Positions 27,191-36,151 of a stretch of 64,000 bases of DNA are shown here, one piece after another (within the stretch, counting starts at the first letter, position 1; each line of letters opens with the position of its first letter). The notes under the pieces were generated by a model. It was given only the letters and a program-made list of their open reading frames with translations, made no database searches and was not told the DNA's origin. The position numbers and the translations under genes were made by a program. Where the stretch lies: positions 1-64,000 of the forward strand of contig CADEFM010000011.1 in NCBI GenBank assembly GCA_902826605.1, read 5' to 3'. The stretch comes from an uncultured Acidobacteriota bacterium. GTDB lineage: Bacteria; Acidobacteriota; Terriglobia; Bryobacterales; Bryobacteraceae.

Positions 27191-27350
27191 CGGCATTCCA
27201 TTGCCCTAAGGTTTTGGCTTGCCGAACTTTCGGGCGGCTTTGAAACCGTCCTAGAGAAAGAGACGCGGTGGAACACCTAGATGTCCCACAACTGGACGCC
27301 CTAATATTAACATTGCTCAGTTCCTTTTGTACAGTGGAAAGCTGCGCAAA
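27157..27350 (-). ncRNA. Possible structured small RNA upstream of the terminator (class not identified)
   Basis: The minus strand between the recN stop and the terminator has no gene but shows nested pairing. GTGGGA pairs with TTCCAC (one G-U) around a 10-base loop. GGTTT-CAAA-GCCG pairs with CGGC-AAGCCA-AAACC around a CCCGAAAGTT loop. The terminator follows directly. AATGTTAATATT just upstream (about 27300-27315 on the plus strand) could hold a -10 box. This resembles a free-standing small RNA or a 3'-UTR-derived RNA of recN; I could not match it to 6S, SRP, tmRNA or a riboswitch. Confidence 0.3.
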
Positions 27351-27460
27351 ATGCGAATTTGGTACTAGGGCTAAGGTTGTTTTGTTACACTTGGCAGCAC
27401 CACGCAAACACATCAAGTGGGGCAACTATTTGTTGACATGACCTGTTACCCATTCTGGGA

Positions 27461-29116
27461 CTAGCGTGTAGCGGCCTTGATCAGTTGTTCCGCGTGTCTT
27501 AAGGCCTCAGATGTGACTCGTTCGCCAGAGAGCATGCGGCCTATCTCCCGTGTCCGAGCGGCTGGCTGCAATTCCTGCACTGAAGTTGTCGTGCGTCCAC
27601 TCTGGGTGTGCTTTTCAACGTAGTAGTGATGGTCCGCGAACCCGGCGATCTGTGCCAGATGGGTGACGCACAGAATTTGGTGGGCCTCCGACAGTTTTTT
27701 CAGCCGTCGGCCGACCGCTTCCGCGGCGCTCCCCCCCACACCCGCATCTACTTCGTCGAATACCAGGGTTCTCGGCACGCCCCGGAAGGTTGCCGGCGCG
27801 GCTGCGGTTTTCAGTGCCAGAGCCACGCGGGAAAGTTCGCCGCCGGATGCGATCTTTTCGAGCGGCTTCAGTTCTTCTCCCAAATTGGGGGCAATAAGAA
27901 ATTCCACGGCGTCGGCTCCGGTTGGCGACCACTCCGTGGGGGACACGCGAATCTCGATGCGTGTTCGCTCCATAGAAAGTTTTGCTAACTCCGCTTCGGT
28001 GCTCTTGGCCAACCGTTTCGCGGTTTCCTGACGAATATGACTGAGTTGCTCCGCGGCTTTTTCATACTGCAGCGTGAACTCGCCGATCTGTTTGCGCAAG
28101 GCCGCCTGCCGTTCTCCGGAAGTCTCCACAGCGGATAAGTGGCGTGCAACGTCCTGCTGGAATGCGAGGATTGCTTCGATCGAGGGGCCATACTTGCGCT
28201 TCAGTTTCTCGATCGCGGCCATTCGGGTTTCGATTTCCTCCAGGCGGGGGGGATCGGCCTCCAGCTTTCCCAGGTAGTGCCGTAAGGCATGCGCCGCTTC
28301 CTCCACGGCAATAGGCGCCGGGGCGAGCGCCGCGACAATGTCCGCGACGCTATCGTCGATACGGGCCAGTTCTTCGAGCTTCCGCGCCACAGTCCGCAGT
28401 TGAGCCGTGACACTTTCTGGAATTTCGTAGAGCGCGTCATAGGCCGCCGCAGCGGATTCCTGCAAACGCACCACATTGCGCAGTACTCGGCGTTCGCTTT
28501 CAAGCTGAGCGTCTTCGCCGGGTTGGGGCGCTACCCCTTCGATTTCATTTCGCTGAAAGCTCCACAAATCGGCCTGCTGGAGGCGTTCCTGTTCGCTGTG
28601 TTCCAGGGTTGCCAGCTCCGTGCGGGCGGCATTCCAATTCATGAACAGGGCGCCCACTTGCGCTACCGTGGTTGTCGCGCCCGCGAAGGCGTCCAGCATG
28701 TCGCGCTGAACGGCGGCGGAAAAGAGCTGTTGTTGATCGTGCTGCCCGTGAATATCGCCCAATCGGGGGGCCAACTCTTTCAACACGGCCGCGGTGACGG
28801 GCCGCCCGCCCAGGAAGGCGCGGGATTTCCCATTCGCAAGGATCTCGCGTTCGACAATGAGCTCGCCATCTTCCAGGTCCACCCCGTCTGGAACCGCTTT
28901 AGGATCGATTTCAAAAATTCCCGATACACGCGCCTTCTCAGCGCCAGTCCGTACCATCTCCGCGGAAGCGCGGCCGCCCAATAGCAACGCCAGCGCGTCC
29001 ACCACAATGGATTTTCCGCTCCCCGTTTCGCCCGTCAGCAGATTCAGTCCGCGATGAAAGCGCACGCGCACCTTTTCCACGACGGCATAATTTTCAACGG
29101 CCAGCTCCACCAGCAT
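27461..29116 (-). CDS. recN: DNA repair ATPase RecN
   Basis: 551 residues, the usual size. The SMC-like protein has Walker A GETGSGKSIVVDAL at about 29-42, a RecN N-terminal opening (MLVELAVENYAVVEKVRVRF), the Q-loop region DIHGQHDQQQLF, a coiled-coil centre from about 150 to 370, the signature region IASGGELSRVALALK near 420 and Walker B TLVFDEVDAGVGG near 447. It acts in double-strand-break repair in the cytosol. The gene is divergent from the Tol-Pal operon; the 156-base space between them holds both promoters. In many bacteria recN is SOS-controlled, and lexA lies 23 kb away, but no LexA box could be recognised here. Confidence 0.95.
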   Translation of the reverse strand: MLVELAVENYAVVEKVRVRFHRGLNLLTGETGSGKSIVVDALALLLGGRASAEMVRTGAEKARVSGIFEIDPKAVPDGVDLEDGELIVEREILANGKSRAFLGGRPVTAAVLKELAPRLGDIHGQHDQQQLFSAAVQRDMLDAFAGATTTVAQVGALFMNWNAARTELATLEHSEQERLQQADLWSFQRNEIEGVAPQPGEDAQLESERRVLRNVVRLQESAAAAYDALYEIPESVTAQLRTVARKLEELARIDDSVADIVAALAPAPIAVEEAAHALRHYLGKLEADPPRLEEIETRMAAIEKLKRKYGPSIEAILAFQQDVARHLSAVETSGERQAALRKQIGEFTLQYEKAAEQLSHIRQETAKRLAKSTEAELAKLSMERTRIEIRVSPTEWSPTGADAVEFLIAPNLGEELKPLEKIASGGELSRVALALKTAAAPATFRGVPRTLVFDEVDAGVGGSAAEAVGRRLKKLSEAHQILCVTHLAQIAGFADHHYYVEKHTQSGRTTTSVQELQPAARTREIGRMLSGERVTSEALRHAEQLIKAATR

Positions 29117-29272
29117 CGATTCAAATTATAGCGGGCGCGAGAGAAGGTGCATGCGGGCGGCTAAAACAATTTTATGACTTTTTGTTTGAAGTCCTCTCGT
29201 TTTCATGCTCTCATTCGACTACAATAGGAGGCGTATGCATTCGGCCTCCCAACGGCCGCCACGAAAGGGAAC

Positions 29273-29980
29273 GTGGTGATAGCCGGAACCGCAAGCGGCC
29301 TCCTCGCGCAGGTCAACTTCTGGGACATGGTCCGCACGTCGGATCCGGTGCCCGTCGCAGTCATGGCGACATTAGCCCTGGCGTCCCTATTTTCCTGGAC
29401 CATTATTTTCTGGAAGTGGTCGGGCTTCCGTCGCGCGACGCATGCGAATACACACTTTCGGCGCGTGTTTCGCAAAGGCGGACGCATGGATACCATCGCG
29501 ACGGCCACGCAGCAATATTCCGACGCTCCCATCGCCGCGGTATTCGATTTCGGCTACAACGAAGTCAGCCGCCAGGTGCAATCGCACGGGCGAATTACGA
29601 ATCCCATTGCGCTCGAGCGGTCGCTGCAGCTCGGTGTTAGCGAGGAACTGGCCAAACTGGAACGCAACATGAATTGGCTTGCCACCATCGCCACCGTATC
29701 GCCGTTCATCGGATTGCTGGGCACGGTTTGGGGCATCATCGAAGCTTTTCAGGCGCTCGGCCTCACCGGCGCTACCAGCATGCGCACCGTGGCCCCGGGC
29801 ATCGCCAACGCGCTGTTTTCCACCGCGCTCGGTCTAGTGGCTGCGATTCCCGCCGCCGTGTTTTACAATCATTTCGGGCACGTGCTGAAGGAACTGGGCG
29901 CGCGCATGGACGATTTTTCGCTTGAATTCCTCAACCTGACTGAGCAGGCCTACGATATCGAGCGAACCCTGGACCGCTAA
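29273..29980 (+). CDS. tolQ: TolQ/ExbB-type proton channel subunit of the Tol-Pal system
   Basis: 235 residues with three membrane segments (about 15-45, 125-150 and 170-195). The conserved MotA/TolQ/ExbB region reads NWLATIATVSPFIGLLGTVWGIIEAFQALG, followed by VAPGIANALFSTALGLVAAIPAAVFYNHF. The start is GTG at 29273 (or 29276), with an AAGGGAAC Shine-Dalgarno-like stretch before it. TolQ and TolR use the proton gradient to drive TolA. It is the first gene of a six-gene operon that continues without a gap larger than 60 bases. Confidence 0.92.
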   Translation: MVIAGTASGLLAQVNFWDMVRTSDPVPVAVMATLALASLFSWTIIFWKWSGFRRATHANTHFRRVFRKGGRMDTIATATQQYSDAPIAAVFDFGYNEVSRQVQSHGRITNPIALERSLQLGVSEELAKLERNMNWLATIATVSPFIGLLGTVWGIIEAFQALGLTGATSMRTVAPGIANALFSTALGLVAAIPAAVFYNHFGHVLKELGARMDDFSLEFLNLTEQAYDIERTLDR

Positions 29981-29991
29981 GCGAGCTAACC

Positions 29992-30447
29992 GTGGCATTT
30001 TCTTTTCACAACACGGCGGGAAGAAGCGGAGCGGGCGGCACCCGCGGCCGGCGAGGTGCGAGCCAGGCTCTTTCAGAAATCAACATCATCCCCCTGGTGG
30101 ACGTCGTATTGGTATTACTCATCATCTTTATGCTGACGGCGCACGTCATGGAATTCGGCATGGAAGTGAATGTGCCTGAAGTAAAGAGCGTTAAAGATTC
30201 GGCCGAAGAGTTACCCGTGGTGAGCATCGCGCGGGACGGCAAGCTGTTCTTGAATGAGCGCCCGGTCAACATCAACCAAATTGCGAGCGAAGTCACACGC
30301 CGGTTTAAAGGATCGAAATCCGTGTACCTGCGCGCGGACCGCGCCACCGTATTCGACCCCATCGCGCAAGTGATGAGTACGCTCAATGAGGCCAAGCTGC
30401 AAATCCGTGTAGTGACCAAGCCGGAGGATACGTCAAGCAGGCGATAG
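29992..30447 (+). CDS. tolR: TolR/ExbD-type subunit of the Tol-Pal system
   Basis: 151 residues. A Gly/Arg-rich N-terminal tail leads into a single membrane helix, INIIPLVDVVLVLLIIFMLTA, near 29-49, with the essential aspartate in PLVDVVLVL. The periplasmic domain (VNVPEVKSVKDSAEELPVVSI... YLRADRATVFDPIAQVMSTL) is typical of ExbD/TolR. Start codon is GTG at 29992, 11 bases after tolQ. It forms the channel with TolQ in the inner membrane. Confidence 0.92.
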   Translation: MAFSFHNTAGRSGAGGTRGRRGASQALSEINIIPLVDVVLVLLIIFMLTAHVMEFGMEVNVPEVKSVKDSAEELPVVSIARDGKLFLNERPVNINQIASEVTRRFKGSKSVYLRADRATVFDPIAQVMSTLNEAKLQIRVVTKPEDTSSRR

Positions 30448-30450
30448 ACG

Positions 30451-31230
30451 ATGTCCCAGCATCTTGACATACTCGATCAGCGCGACCCGATGTCGCGGGC
30501 GTTCATAGTCGCCCTCGGCTTGCACGCAGCGATTGCGGGCGGTGTGCTTGTTTCCACATGGATGTCGGGCGTACGCGATAACTTCGGATCTCCGGACGCG
30601 GGCGGCGGAGCCATCGGTATTGAAGCCGTCAATTCCATTCCGCTCGCTCACACAGGTATGCAGAATCCGCTGGCGAATGACACGCAATCGCAAATCCCGC
30701 AGCAGCCGAAGCCGCGTGAAACTGCTCGCAAGGAGAAAGAATCGCCTACTGCGATTCCGCTGAAGAGCCGTGAAAAACGCCGTCTGTCCGATGTCGCGAG
30801 TGAGCGCCAGAAGTTTCGCCCTTTCAAGGAAGTCGACCAAAATCAGGTCTTCGCCAAGCAAGCACCGCAGGTGTCCAGCCCATTGTTCTCGGCGATGCCC
30901 GGATCGGGCCGCATCGGCACTGGAGCCAATACCACGCTCGGCACGCGTTTCGGCGCTTACGCGCAACAGGTGCAGCAGTTGGTCGCCCAGAAATGGCGTA
31001 CCAGCGACGTAGACGCCAGCGTGCGAACCGCGCCGACGGTGATCGCAACATTCGACTTAATGCGCGACGGCCGCGCGACAAACGTGAAAATTCTGCAGCC
31101 GAGTGGCATTCCTTCTTTGGACTACTCGGTACAGCGTGCGATTTTGGAAGCGACCCCTTTCCCTCCGATTCCGGCGGGCTTCGATCGCGATTCGGCGAAA
31201 GTGGAATTCTGGTTTGAGTTGAAGCGATGA
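30451..31230 (+). CDS. tolA: TolA/TonB-like energy transducer of the Tol-Pal system
   Basis: 259 residues. One membrane helix at about 18-40 (AFIVALGLHAAIAGGVLV), then a Pro/Lys/Arg/Glu-rich periplasmic spacer (about 75-150) and a TonB C-terminal fold with VIATFDLMRDGRATNVKILQPSG and a closing VEFWFEL strand. The architecture is TonB-like but the context, between tolR and tolB, makes it the TolA equivalent that links the TolQR motor to Pal. It overlaps tolB by four bases (ATGA). Confidence 0.85.
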   Translation: MSQHLDILDQRDPMSRAFIVALGLHAAIAGGVLVSTWMSGVRDNFGSPDAGGGAIGIEAVNSIPLAHTGMQNPLANDTQSQIPQQPKPRETARKEKESPTAIPLKSREKRRLSDVASERQKFRPFKEVDQNQVFAKQAPQVSSPLFSAMPGSGRIGTGANTTLGTRFGAYAQQVQQLVAQKWRTSDVDASVRTAPTVIATFDLMRDGRATNVKILQPSGIPSLDYSVQRAILEATPFPPIPAGFDRDSAKVEFWFELKR

Positions 31231-32633
31231 ATACCAAACAATTCACAATCGCGTCGACCGTCGGCGCACTCTTGATCGCGGGCGCGGCCGCCGTCACCGG
31301 CCAGCAAAGCGATATCAACGCGGTGATCACCAGCGGCGAGCGGCCTTCCATTGCCGTGATCGATTTCCGCGGTACCGGCGACGCTCAGCGCCTGATGACC
31401 GGGTTCAATGCAACATTATGGGATGAGATTTCCAACGCAGGCGTGCTAAAGATGGCCGCGAAGAGCGTTTATCCGTTGGAAGCTCCGCAACGTCCGCAGG
31501 ATTTCGTTCCGCCCACCGCCGCTGTAGCTCCCGCGCGGCGAGGTCTGCCGGTTCCGGCCCCAACTCGCAACGGTCCATGGCTCACGGATTGGTCGGGTCC
31601 TCCGGTGAGCGCGAACTACTTGGCTTTTGGATACACCGGTGTGCAGGATGGCCGTCTGGTGTTGTTTGGCTGGTTGTACAACGTAGGCCAGCCGGACGTG
31701 CAGAGCGCCCAGGTGATCGGCAAACTATACTTCGGCGCTCTGGACGCCGATGGAGCGAAAAAGGTGGCGCGCGAATTCGCCGCGGACGTCCTCCAGCAGT
31801 TTGGAGCGAAGAGCCTGGCGGGGACGAAGATCTATTTCGTTTCAGACCGCACCGGCGCGAAGGAAATCTGGTCCATGGACTACGACGGCGGAAATCAACG
31901 GCGCATCACGCAATACAATTCCACGTCGAATATGCCGGCGGTTTCTCCGGATGGAAAATTAGTTGCGTTTACAACGTATGCCGGCGGCAATCCGCAACTG
32001 CGCATTCATTCGGTCGAAACCGGCCGGCGGATGCCTTTTTACAACCCCGTATCGTCTGTCGTGGAAACTCCGGAGTTCACGCCGGACGGCAAGCAAATGC
32101 TATTCGCAGCGGCCATTAACGGCTGGGTGCAGCTCTGCGTCGCGGGCGTGGATGGCAGCAACTTCCGGCGCATTTCGAACGTGCGGGCCATTGAAGTTTC
32201 GCCCAAAGTGAATCCCAAGAATGCGTCGCAGATGCTGTTTATCTCAGGCCGTGGTGGCGGCCAGCAATTGTATATGAGCACCACCGATGGAACTGACGTG
32301 CAGAGGCTCACGTCCGGAGAGGGTGATGTGGCGAACCCGTCCTGGAGCCCTAACGGACAGACCATCGCGTTCGCGTGGACGCGCGGCTATGAGCCCGGAA
32401 ATTTCAATCTTTTCGTGATGGACGTTGCTAAACGTACACCCATACAATTGACCCAGGGAACGGGCCGCAATGAGAATCCTTGGTGGGCGCCGGACGGCGT
32501 ACACCTGGTGTTCAGTTCCAAGCGCGGAAGCACGACACAGCTTTACACCATGCTCGCGGACGGCACCAACGTGAAACAGTTGACGACGCAGGGAAATAAT
32601 ATTCAACCAGTATGGGCAAACGGTGTAAACTAG
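31227..32633 (+). CDS. tolB: Tol-Pal system propeller protein TolB
   Basis: 468 residues. Signal peptide about 1-24. The N-terminal alpha/beta domain (IAVIDFRGTGDAQRLMTGFNATLWDEIS) is characteristic of TolB, and the C-terminal six-bladed propeller shows PD40 repeats such as NMPAVSPDGKLVAFTTYAGGNPQL, FTPDGKQMLFAAA and NPSWSPNGQTIAFAW. TolB delivers or releases Pal in the periplasm during cell-envelope constriction. Its spacer between domains contains a Pro-rich insert (about residues 90-120). Followed by pal after 57 bases. Confidence 0.92.
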   Translation: MNTKQFTIASTVGALLIAGAAAVTGQQSDINAVITSGERPSIAVIDFRGTGDAQRLMTGFNATLWDEISNAGVLKMAAKSVYPLEAPQRPQDFVPPTAAVAPARRGLPVPAPTRNGPWLTDWSGPPVSANYLAFGYTGVQDGRLVLFGWLYNVGQPDVQSAQVIGKLYFGALDADGAKKVAREFAADVLQQFGAKSLAGTKIYFVSDRTGAKEIWSMDYDGGNQRRITQYNSTSNMPAVSPDGKLVAFTTYAGGNPQLRIHSVETGRRMPFYNPVSSVVETPEFTPDGKQMLFAAAINGWVQLCVAGVDGSNFRRISNVRAIEVSPKVNPKNASQMLFISGRGGGQQLYMSTTDGTDVQRLTSGEGDVANPSWSPNGQTIAFAWTRGYEPGNFNLFVMDVAKRTPIQLTQGTGRNENPWWAPDGVHLVFSSKRGSTTQLYTMLADGTNVKQLTTQGNNIQPVWANGVN

Positions 32634-32690
32634 CTCATAATTACAGAAGTTAGGGTTTTTCGATTCACGCCCAAGGAGGCAGACTCAAGT

Positions 32691-33494
32691 ATGCGAATGA
32701 ACCTGAGAACACTGAGCGCAACAGTGTTCACCGTGGTACTAGCTTTGTCGGTTTCGGCCTGTTCTAAGAAAGTAGCGCCCCCGCCGCCGCCGCCGGTTGC
32801 GAAAGTGGAACCACCGCCACCTCCGCCACCGCCACCTCCGGCAGCCGCGCGCATCAACAGCTTTACCGCGGAACCGACGTCGATTCAACGAGGACAATCA
32901 GCCACGTTAAGCTGGGCTGTCGCCAACGCCACCGATATTCAGATTGGCAGTGGCATCGGCGCGGTGCAAGCCAATGGAACGCGGCAAGTTTTTCCGACGG
33001 ATACCACCACCTACACGCTCACCGCCCGCGGCGCGGGTGGCACGGACACCCGCTCGGTGACCGTGGCTGTGACGGTGCCTCCGCCTCCTCCGCCTCCGAA
33101 GCCCGCACCTCCGAAGGTCACCGGTATCGACATCTTCAACCGTGAGATCGCGAACGCCGGAGACGTCCTGTTCGATTACGACAAGAGCGACATTCGCGAT
33201 GACGCACGGCAGACGCTGACCCGTCATGCCGATGCGTTGAAGCGGATCTTTGCAGCCGACGCCAATTTCAGCGTCGCGCTGGAAGGCCACTGCGATGAGC
33301 GAGGCTCAGCCGAATATAACCTCGGTTTGGGCGATCGCCGGGCAACTTCGGCGCGGGACTTCCTGATTCAATTGGGCGTGCCCGCCGACAAGGTCCGAAG
33401 CATTAGCTACGGCAAGGATCGCCCAGTGTGCACGGACGCGAATGAGGCCTGCTATCAGCGCAACCGCCGCGCGCATCTGGCCCCGGCGCAGTAA
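32691..33494 (+). CDS. pal: Peptidoglycan-associated lipoprotein Pal with Pro-rich linkers
   Basis: 267 residues. Lipobox VSAC with the cysteine at about residue 24. Two polyproline tracts frame a small Ig-like domain: P-rich 32-57, then about 60-125 (INSFTAEPTSIQRGQSATLS...) and P-rich 126-140. The OmpA domain follows (about 150-265), with VLFDYDKSDIRDDARQTL, VALEGHCDERGSAEYNLGLG and RRAHL at the end. Typical Pal is about 170-200 residues, so the inserted Ig-like domain and proline tracts are additions. The proteins of this operon connect outer membrane to cell wall. Confidence 0.9.
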   Translation: MRMNLRTLSATVFTVVLALSVSACSKKVAPPPPPPVAKVEPPPPPPPPPPAAARINSFTAEPTSIQRGQSATLSWAVANATDIQIGSGIGAVQANGTRQVFPTDTTTYTLTARGAGGTDTRSVTVAVTVPPPPPPPKPAPPKVTGIDIFNREIANAGDVLFDYDKSDIRDDARQTLTRHADALKRIFAADANFSVALEGHCDERGSAEYNLGLGDRRATSARDFLIQLGVPADKVRSISYGKDRPVCTDANEACYQRNRRAHLAPAQ

Positions 33495-33505
33495 TAAGAT
33501 GGAAT

Positions 33506-33532
33506 AGGGGGACCGTTCTGATCGGGCCCCCT
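33506..33532 (+). terminator. Hairpin between pal and cpoB (weak terminator or attenuator)
   Basis: AGGGGG-A-CCG (33506-33515) pairs with CGG-G-CCCCCT (33523-33532), nine base pairs with one mismatch, around TTCTGAT. The run after it (CTTTCG) is short of U, so only partial termination is expected. It would set a lower level of cpoB than of pal. Confidence 0.4.
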
Positions 33533-33554
33533 CTTTCGCCAGACCGAAGGAGGT

Positions 33555-34457
33555 TTGATGCTGCTTTCCCGCATCGCCGTTTCCGCCATTCTGCTTTCTA
33601 TTCCGGCTCTAACCTTCGCGCAGCGCCGCGAGGATATCCTATCCATCCAGCGCGATGTCGCACAACTTCAGGACCAGATCAAGCAGCTCCAGGCTGGGCA
33701 AGATCAGAAACTAGCGGCGCTTCAGACGCTGATTCAGCAGGCGGTGGAGGAATCCGCGAAATTGAATGTCGCGCTGGGTTCCATGCAAAAAGGCGTGACG
33801 GAGCGGCTGACGGAACAACAGGCGCGAGTCGTAGCGCCTGTGGCCACCCTCGGCACGAAAGTGGATGAGATGTCGGGCGACCTGCGGGCGCTGCGTGAGA
33901 ATGTGTCGGACCTGACGGCCCGCCTTGGCAGCCTCGACAATAAACTCACTGATATTTCAAGCGCCATCCGTACGCTGAGCCAGCCGCCGGTAGCGCCTCC
34001 GCCTTCCGCGTCCGCCGTTCCGGCCTCACCTGTGCCCCCGCCGGGAACCACCGCCGACGGCCTGTGGCAAAGCGCATTTCGCGACTATTCCAGCGGAAAA
34101 GATCAGCTGGCCATGAGCCAGTTCAACGACTTCCTGAAGTATTTCCCGCAGACCGAGAACGCCCCATCGGCGCAGTTCTATGTCGCGCAGATTTACTACC
34201 GCAATAAACAGTTCGACGACGCCGTGCAGGCTTTCGATGCCGTGCTGGAGCGGTACCCCGAAAATCCCAAGACGCCGGATTCCCTGTACTACAAGGGCGC
34301 AGCGCTCATGAACACTACCCGCCGCTCAGAGGCAGCGGATGAGTTCAAGGAATTTCTGGACCGCTATCCGTCACACACACTGGCCGCCAACGCTCAGGCG
34401 CACCTGCGGACGCTGGGCGCATCTGGAAGGCCCTCTTCTCGTACCAAAAGAAGGTAG
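33555..34457 (+). CDS. cpoB: Tol-Pal accessory protein CpoB (YbgF)
   Basis: 300 residues. Signal peptide about 1-22 (LTFAQ). A predicted coiled coil spans about 26-145 (QRDVAQLQDQIKQLQAGQ and similar heptads), then a Pro/Ala linker and a C-terminal TPR domain (about 175-290) with SAFRDYSSGKDQLAMSQFNDFL, AQFYVAQIYYRNKQFDDAVQAF and SLYYKGAALMNTTRRSEAADEF. These are the domains of YbgF/CpoB, which couples outer-membrane constriction with peptidoglycan synthesis. Last gene of the Tol-Pal operon. Confidence 0.9.
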   Translation: MMLLSRIAVSAILLSIPALTFAQRREDILSIQRDVAQLQDQIKQLQAGQDQKLAALQTLIQQAVEESAKLNVALGSMQKGVTERLTEQQARVVAPVATLGTKVDEMSGDLRALRENVSDLTARLGSLDNKLTDISSAIRTLSQPPVAPPPSASAVPASPVPPPGTTADGLWQSAFRDYSSGKDQLAMSQFNDFLKYFPQTENAPSAQFYVAQIYYRNKQFDDAVQAFDAVLERYPENPKTPDSLYYKGAALMNTTRRSEAADEFKEFLDRYPSHTLAANAQAHLRTLGASGRPSSRTKRR

Positions 34458-34466
34458 GGCAGTTCA

Positions 34467-36098
34467 TCAGTTCGCCACGCGCCAGCTAGCCGTCCCTTGC
34501 CACGTCCGTAACGCATCGCTTGCCCAATGCGTGCTCTTGTCTTTGTGGCACAGATTGCAAGCGTTGGGTACCTTAAGGCTATCCGTGGCGCTGGGCGGCG
34601 TGAAGCGGAATGTGTGGCTGCGCACGTTGACGTCTGCAATCGTCTGCTCAATCTGGGGCATATGGCACGCGATGCACTCGCTGCCTGCACTATCCGCCTT
34701 GTGATGGGTATGCTGTTCGAGCGTAGCGGCACGCGGCCCATTCTGCGAACCGGCTCCGTGGCAATCCAGGCACAACTGTTGCGCGGGCTTGCGCAGGATC
34801 GCATTGTTGCCGGTTCCGTGCGAGTCGTGGCAAGTGAAGCAGCTCACCCCATGCGTGTACATCGCGCTGGTCACGTAGTCGTTCCCCTGCATGCGATTCT
34901 TGTGCGCCGTACCGTCGGCGAAGTGCGTGAAACTCTGTTCGCCCAGTTTGTGTTCTTCGAGTTTCCAGTAGTCGCTGAGCCGGGTGCCCGCGCGGTAACC
35001 CACCGGCCAGTCGAAATATTTTCCCTTAATGGGCTGCGTCCGCGGCTGGCCCTGGGAGTGGCATTGAATGCAAACATCGTTGGCGGCGACGTGCTCCATG
35101 CGCGCCGGGTTCAGGATATTCCCGGATTGCGCATGCTTCACATGGCCTTCGCCTGGACCATGGCACGATTCACAGCCCACGTTCCATTCCGAGACCGCGT
35201 TGGTCTGGATGTTGTAGTTCACCGAATGACATCCGTCGCACAGTTGTCCGGTAGGGCGCTGGAAGTTGTCATCCGGGAAGTACTGGGTCCACCAATCCGT
35301 GCCTTTGGCTGCTTTGTACGGCCGCCACATTTTGTGCGTGACGTCCCATTGCGCCGGAAACGGAAAATAGTCATTGCCCACCTGCTTGAAGTACCGTTGT
35401 TTCCACTTGCTGCCGTACACAAAGGCAATGTCTTCCTTCGTGAAGTGCACCAGCGGATCGGGCTTGGAGAGATCCGGTAGGATGGCATCGGGATGCACCT
35501 TGGGATCCCGCACCACATTCGCCATCAGCGTTTTCGCCCAACGTTCGTAAATATCGGCATGGCAGGACCGGCACGCAGCGGAGCCGGTGTAGTTTCCGGT
35601 CGCGGTTTGTGTTGAAGTCTGCTCGGCGGGAGTCCCTTTGGGCAGAGCACGCAGATAAACCACCAGTTGCCAAGTCTGCTGATCCGGCAGAAACCAACCT
35701 GGCATGGCAGTATTGCGCACGCCATTGCGAATAAAGTAGAACAGTTCACCGTCGGTAAGCCGCTGGACAGCAGTGTCGCGGAGGTCGAGCGGTGGCGGGT
35801 AAAGTCCCCCGGAAATCTCGGTACGGCCGGCGCCGTCAGGTGCGTGGCACACCTCGCATTTTTCTCTATATAGCTTTTGTCCGGCATCCACGTGAGCGCT
35901 GTTGGCGTCAGCCGTCAAAGGATTTTTTTGTTCTTTCGCAGACCGAGGCATACTCAGCGCCACCAATCCGCGTGCGATTCGTGCCTCCCAAAGGGCAGGT
36001 GTTTGGCGTGCGACCATGCCGCCATGGGTGACGTACCCATAAAGGATTACGATCAACGCGACCAGGATCGCGCCGCCAACGATAAATAGTTTCCGCAT
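34467..36098 (-). CDS. Membrane-anchored nine-heme cytochrome c
   Basis: 543 residues from the ATG at 36098. One N-terminal membrane anchor (about 4-24), then a mono-heme cytochrome c domain (CEVCH, about residue 76) and a multiheme domain with CRSCH, CDGCH, CESCH, CIQCH, CFTCH, CLDCH, CIACH and CNLCH, nine CxxCH motifs in all. The last half resembles the cytochrome c554/NrfB-like 'doubled CXXCH' proteins that carry electrons outwards or to reductases. The adjacent divergent gene is chrB. Role in electron transport to a periplasmic acceptor is inferred; no matching reductase is in the window. Convergent with the Tol-Pal operon. Confidence 0.88.
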   Translation of the reverse strand: MRKLFIVGGAILVALIVILYGYVTHGGMVARQTPALWEARIARGLVALSMPRSAKEQKNPLTADANSAHVDAGQKLYREKCEVCHAPDGAGRTEISGGLYPPPLDLRDTAVQRLTDGELFYFIRNGVRNTAMPGWFLPDQQTWQLVVYLRALPKGTPAEQTSTQTATGNYTGSAACRSCHADIYERWAKTLMANVVRDPKVHPDAILPDLSKPDPLVHFTKEDIAFVYGSKWKQRYFKQVGNDYFPFPAQWDVTHKMWRPYKAAKGTDWWTQYFPDDNFQRPTGQLCDGCHSVNYNIQTNAVSEWNVGCESCHGPGEGHVKHAQSGNILNPARMEHVAANDVCIQCHSQGQPRTQPIKGKYFDWPVGYRAGTRLSDYWKLEEHKLGEQSFTHFADGTAHKNRMQGNDYVTSAMYTHGVSCFTCHDSHGTGNNAILRKPAQQLCLDCHGAGSQNGPRAATLEQHTHHKADSAGSECIACHMPQIEQTIADVNVRSHTFRFTPPSATDSLKVPNACNLCHKDKSTHWASDALRTWQGTASWRVAN

Positions 36099-36127
36099 CC
36101 TACATGCTCCGTTAAATATAGCAACTG

Positions 36128-36138
36128 TGATAATATCA
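36128..36138. promoter_or_regulatory. Short inverted repeat between the multiheme cytochrome and chrB
   Basis: TGATAATATCA is a five-base inverted repeat around one base in the 53-base gap between the divergent start codons. It also overlaps a possible -10 box for chrB (GATAAT/TAATAC). Because ChrB proteins can be DNA-binding regulators, this may be an operator. One occurrence only, so weak. Confidence 0.3.
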
Positions 36139-36151
36139 TAATACAACTGCC

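Noticed and set aside
32780..33110. Simple-sequence repeat in the pal gene
   Set aside because: The CCGCCGCCG tracts encode polyproline linkers and are explained by the protein.
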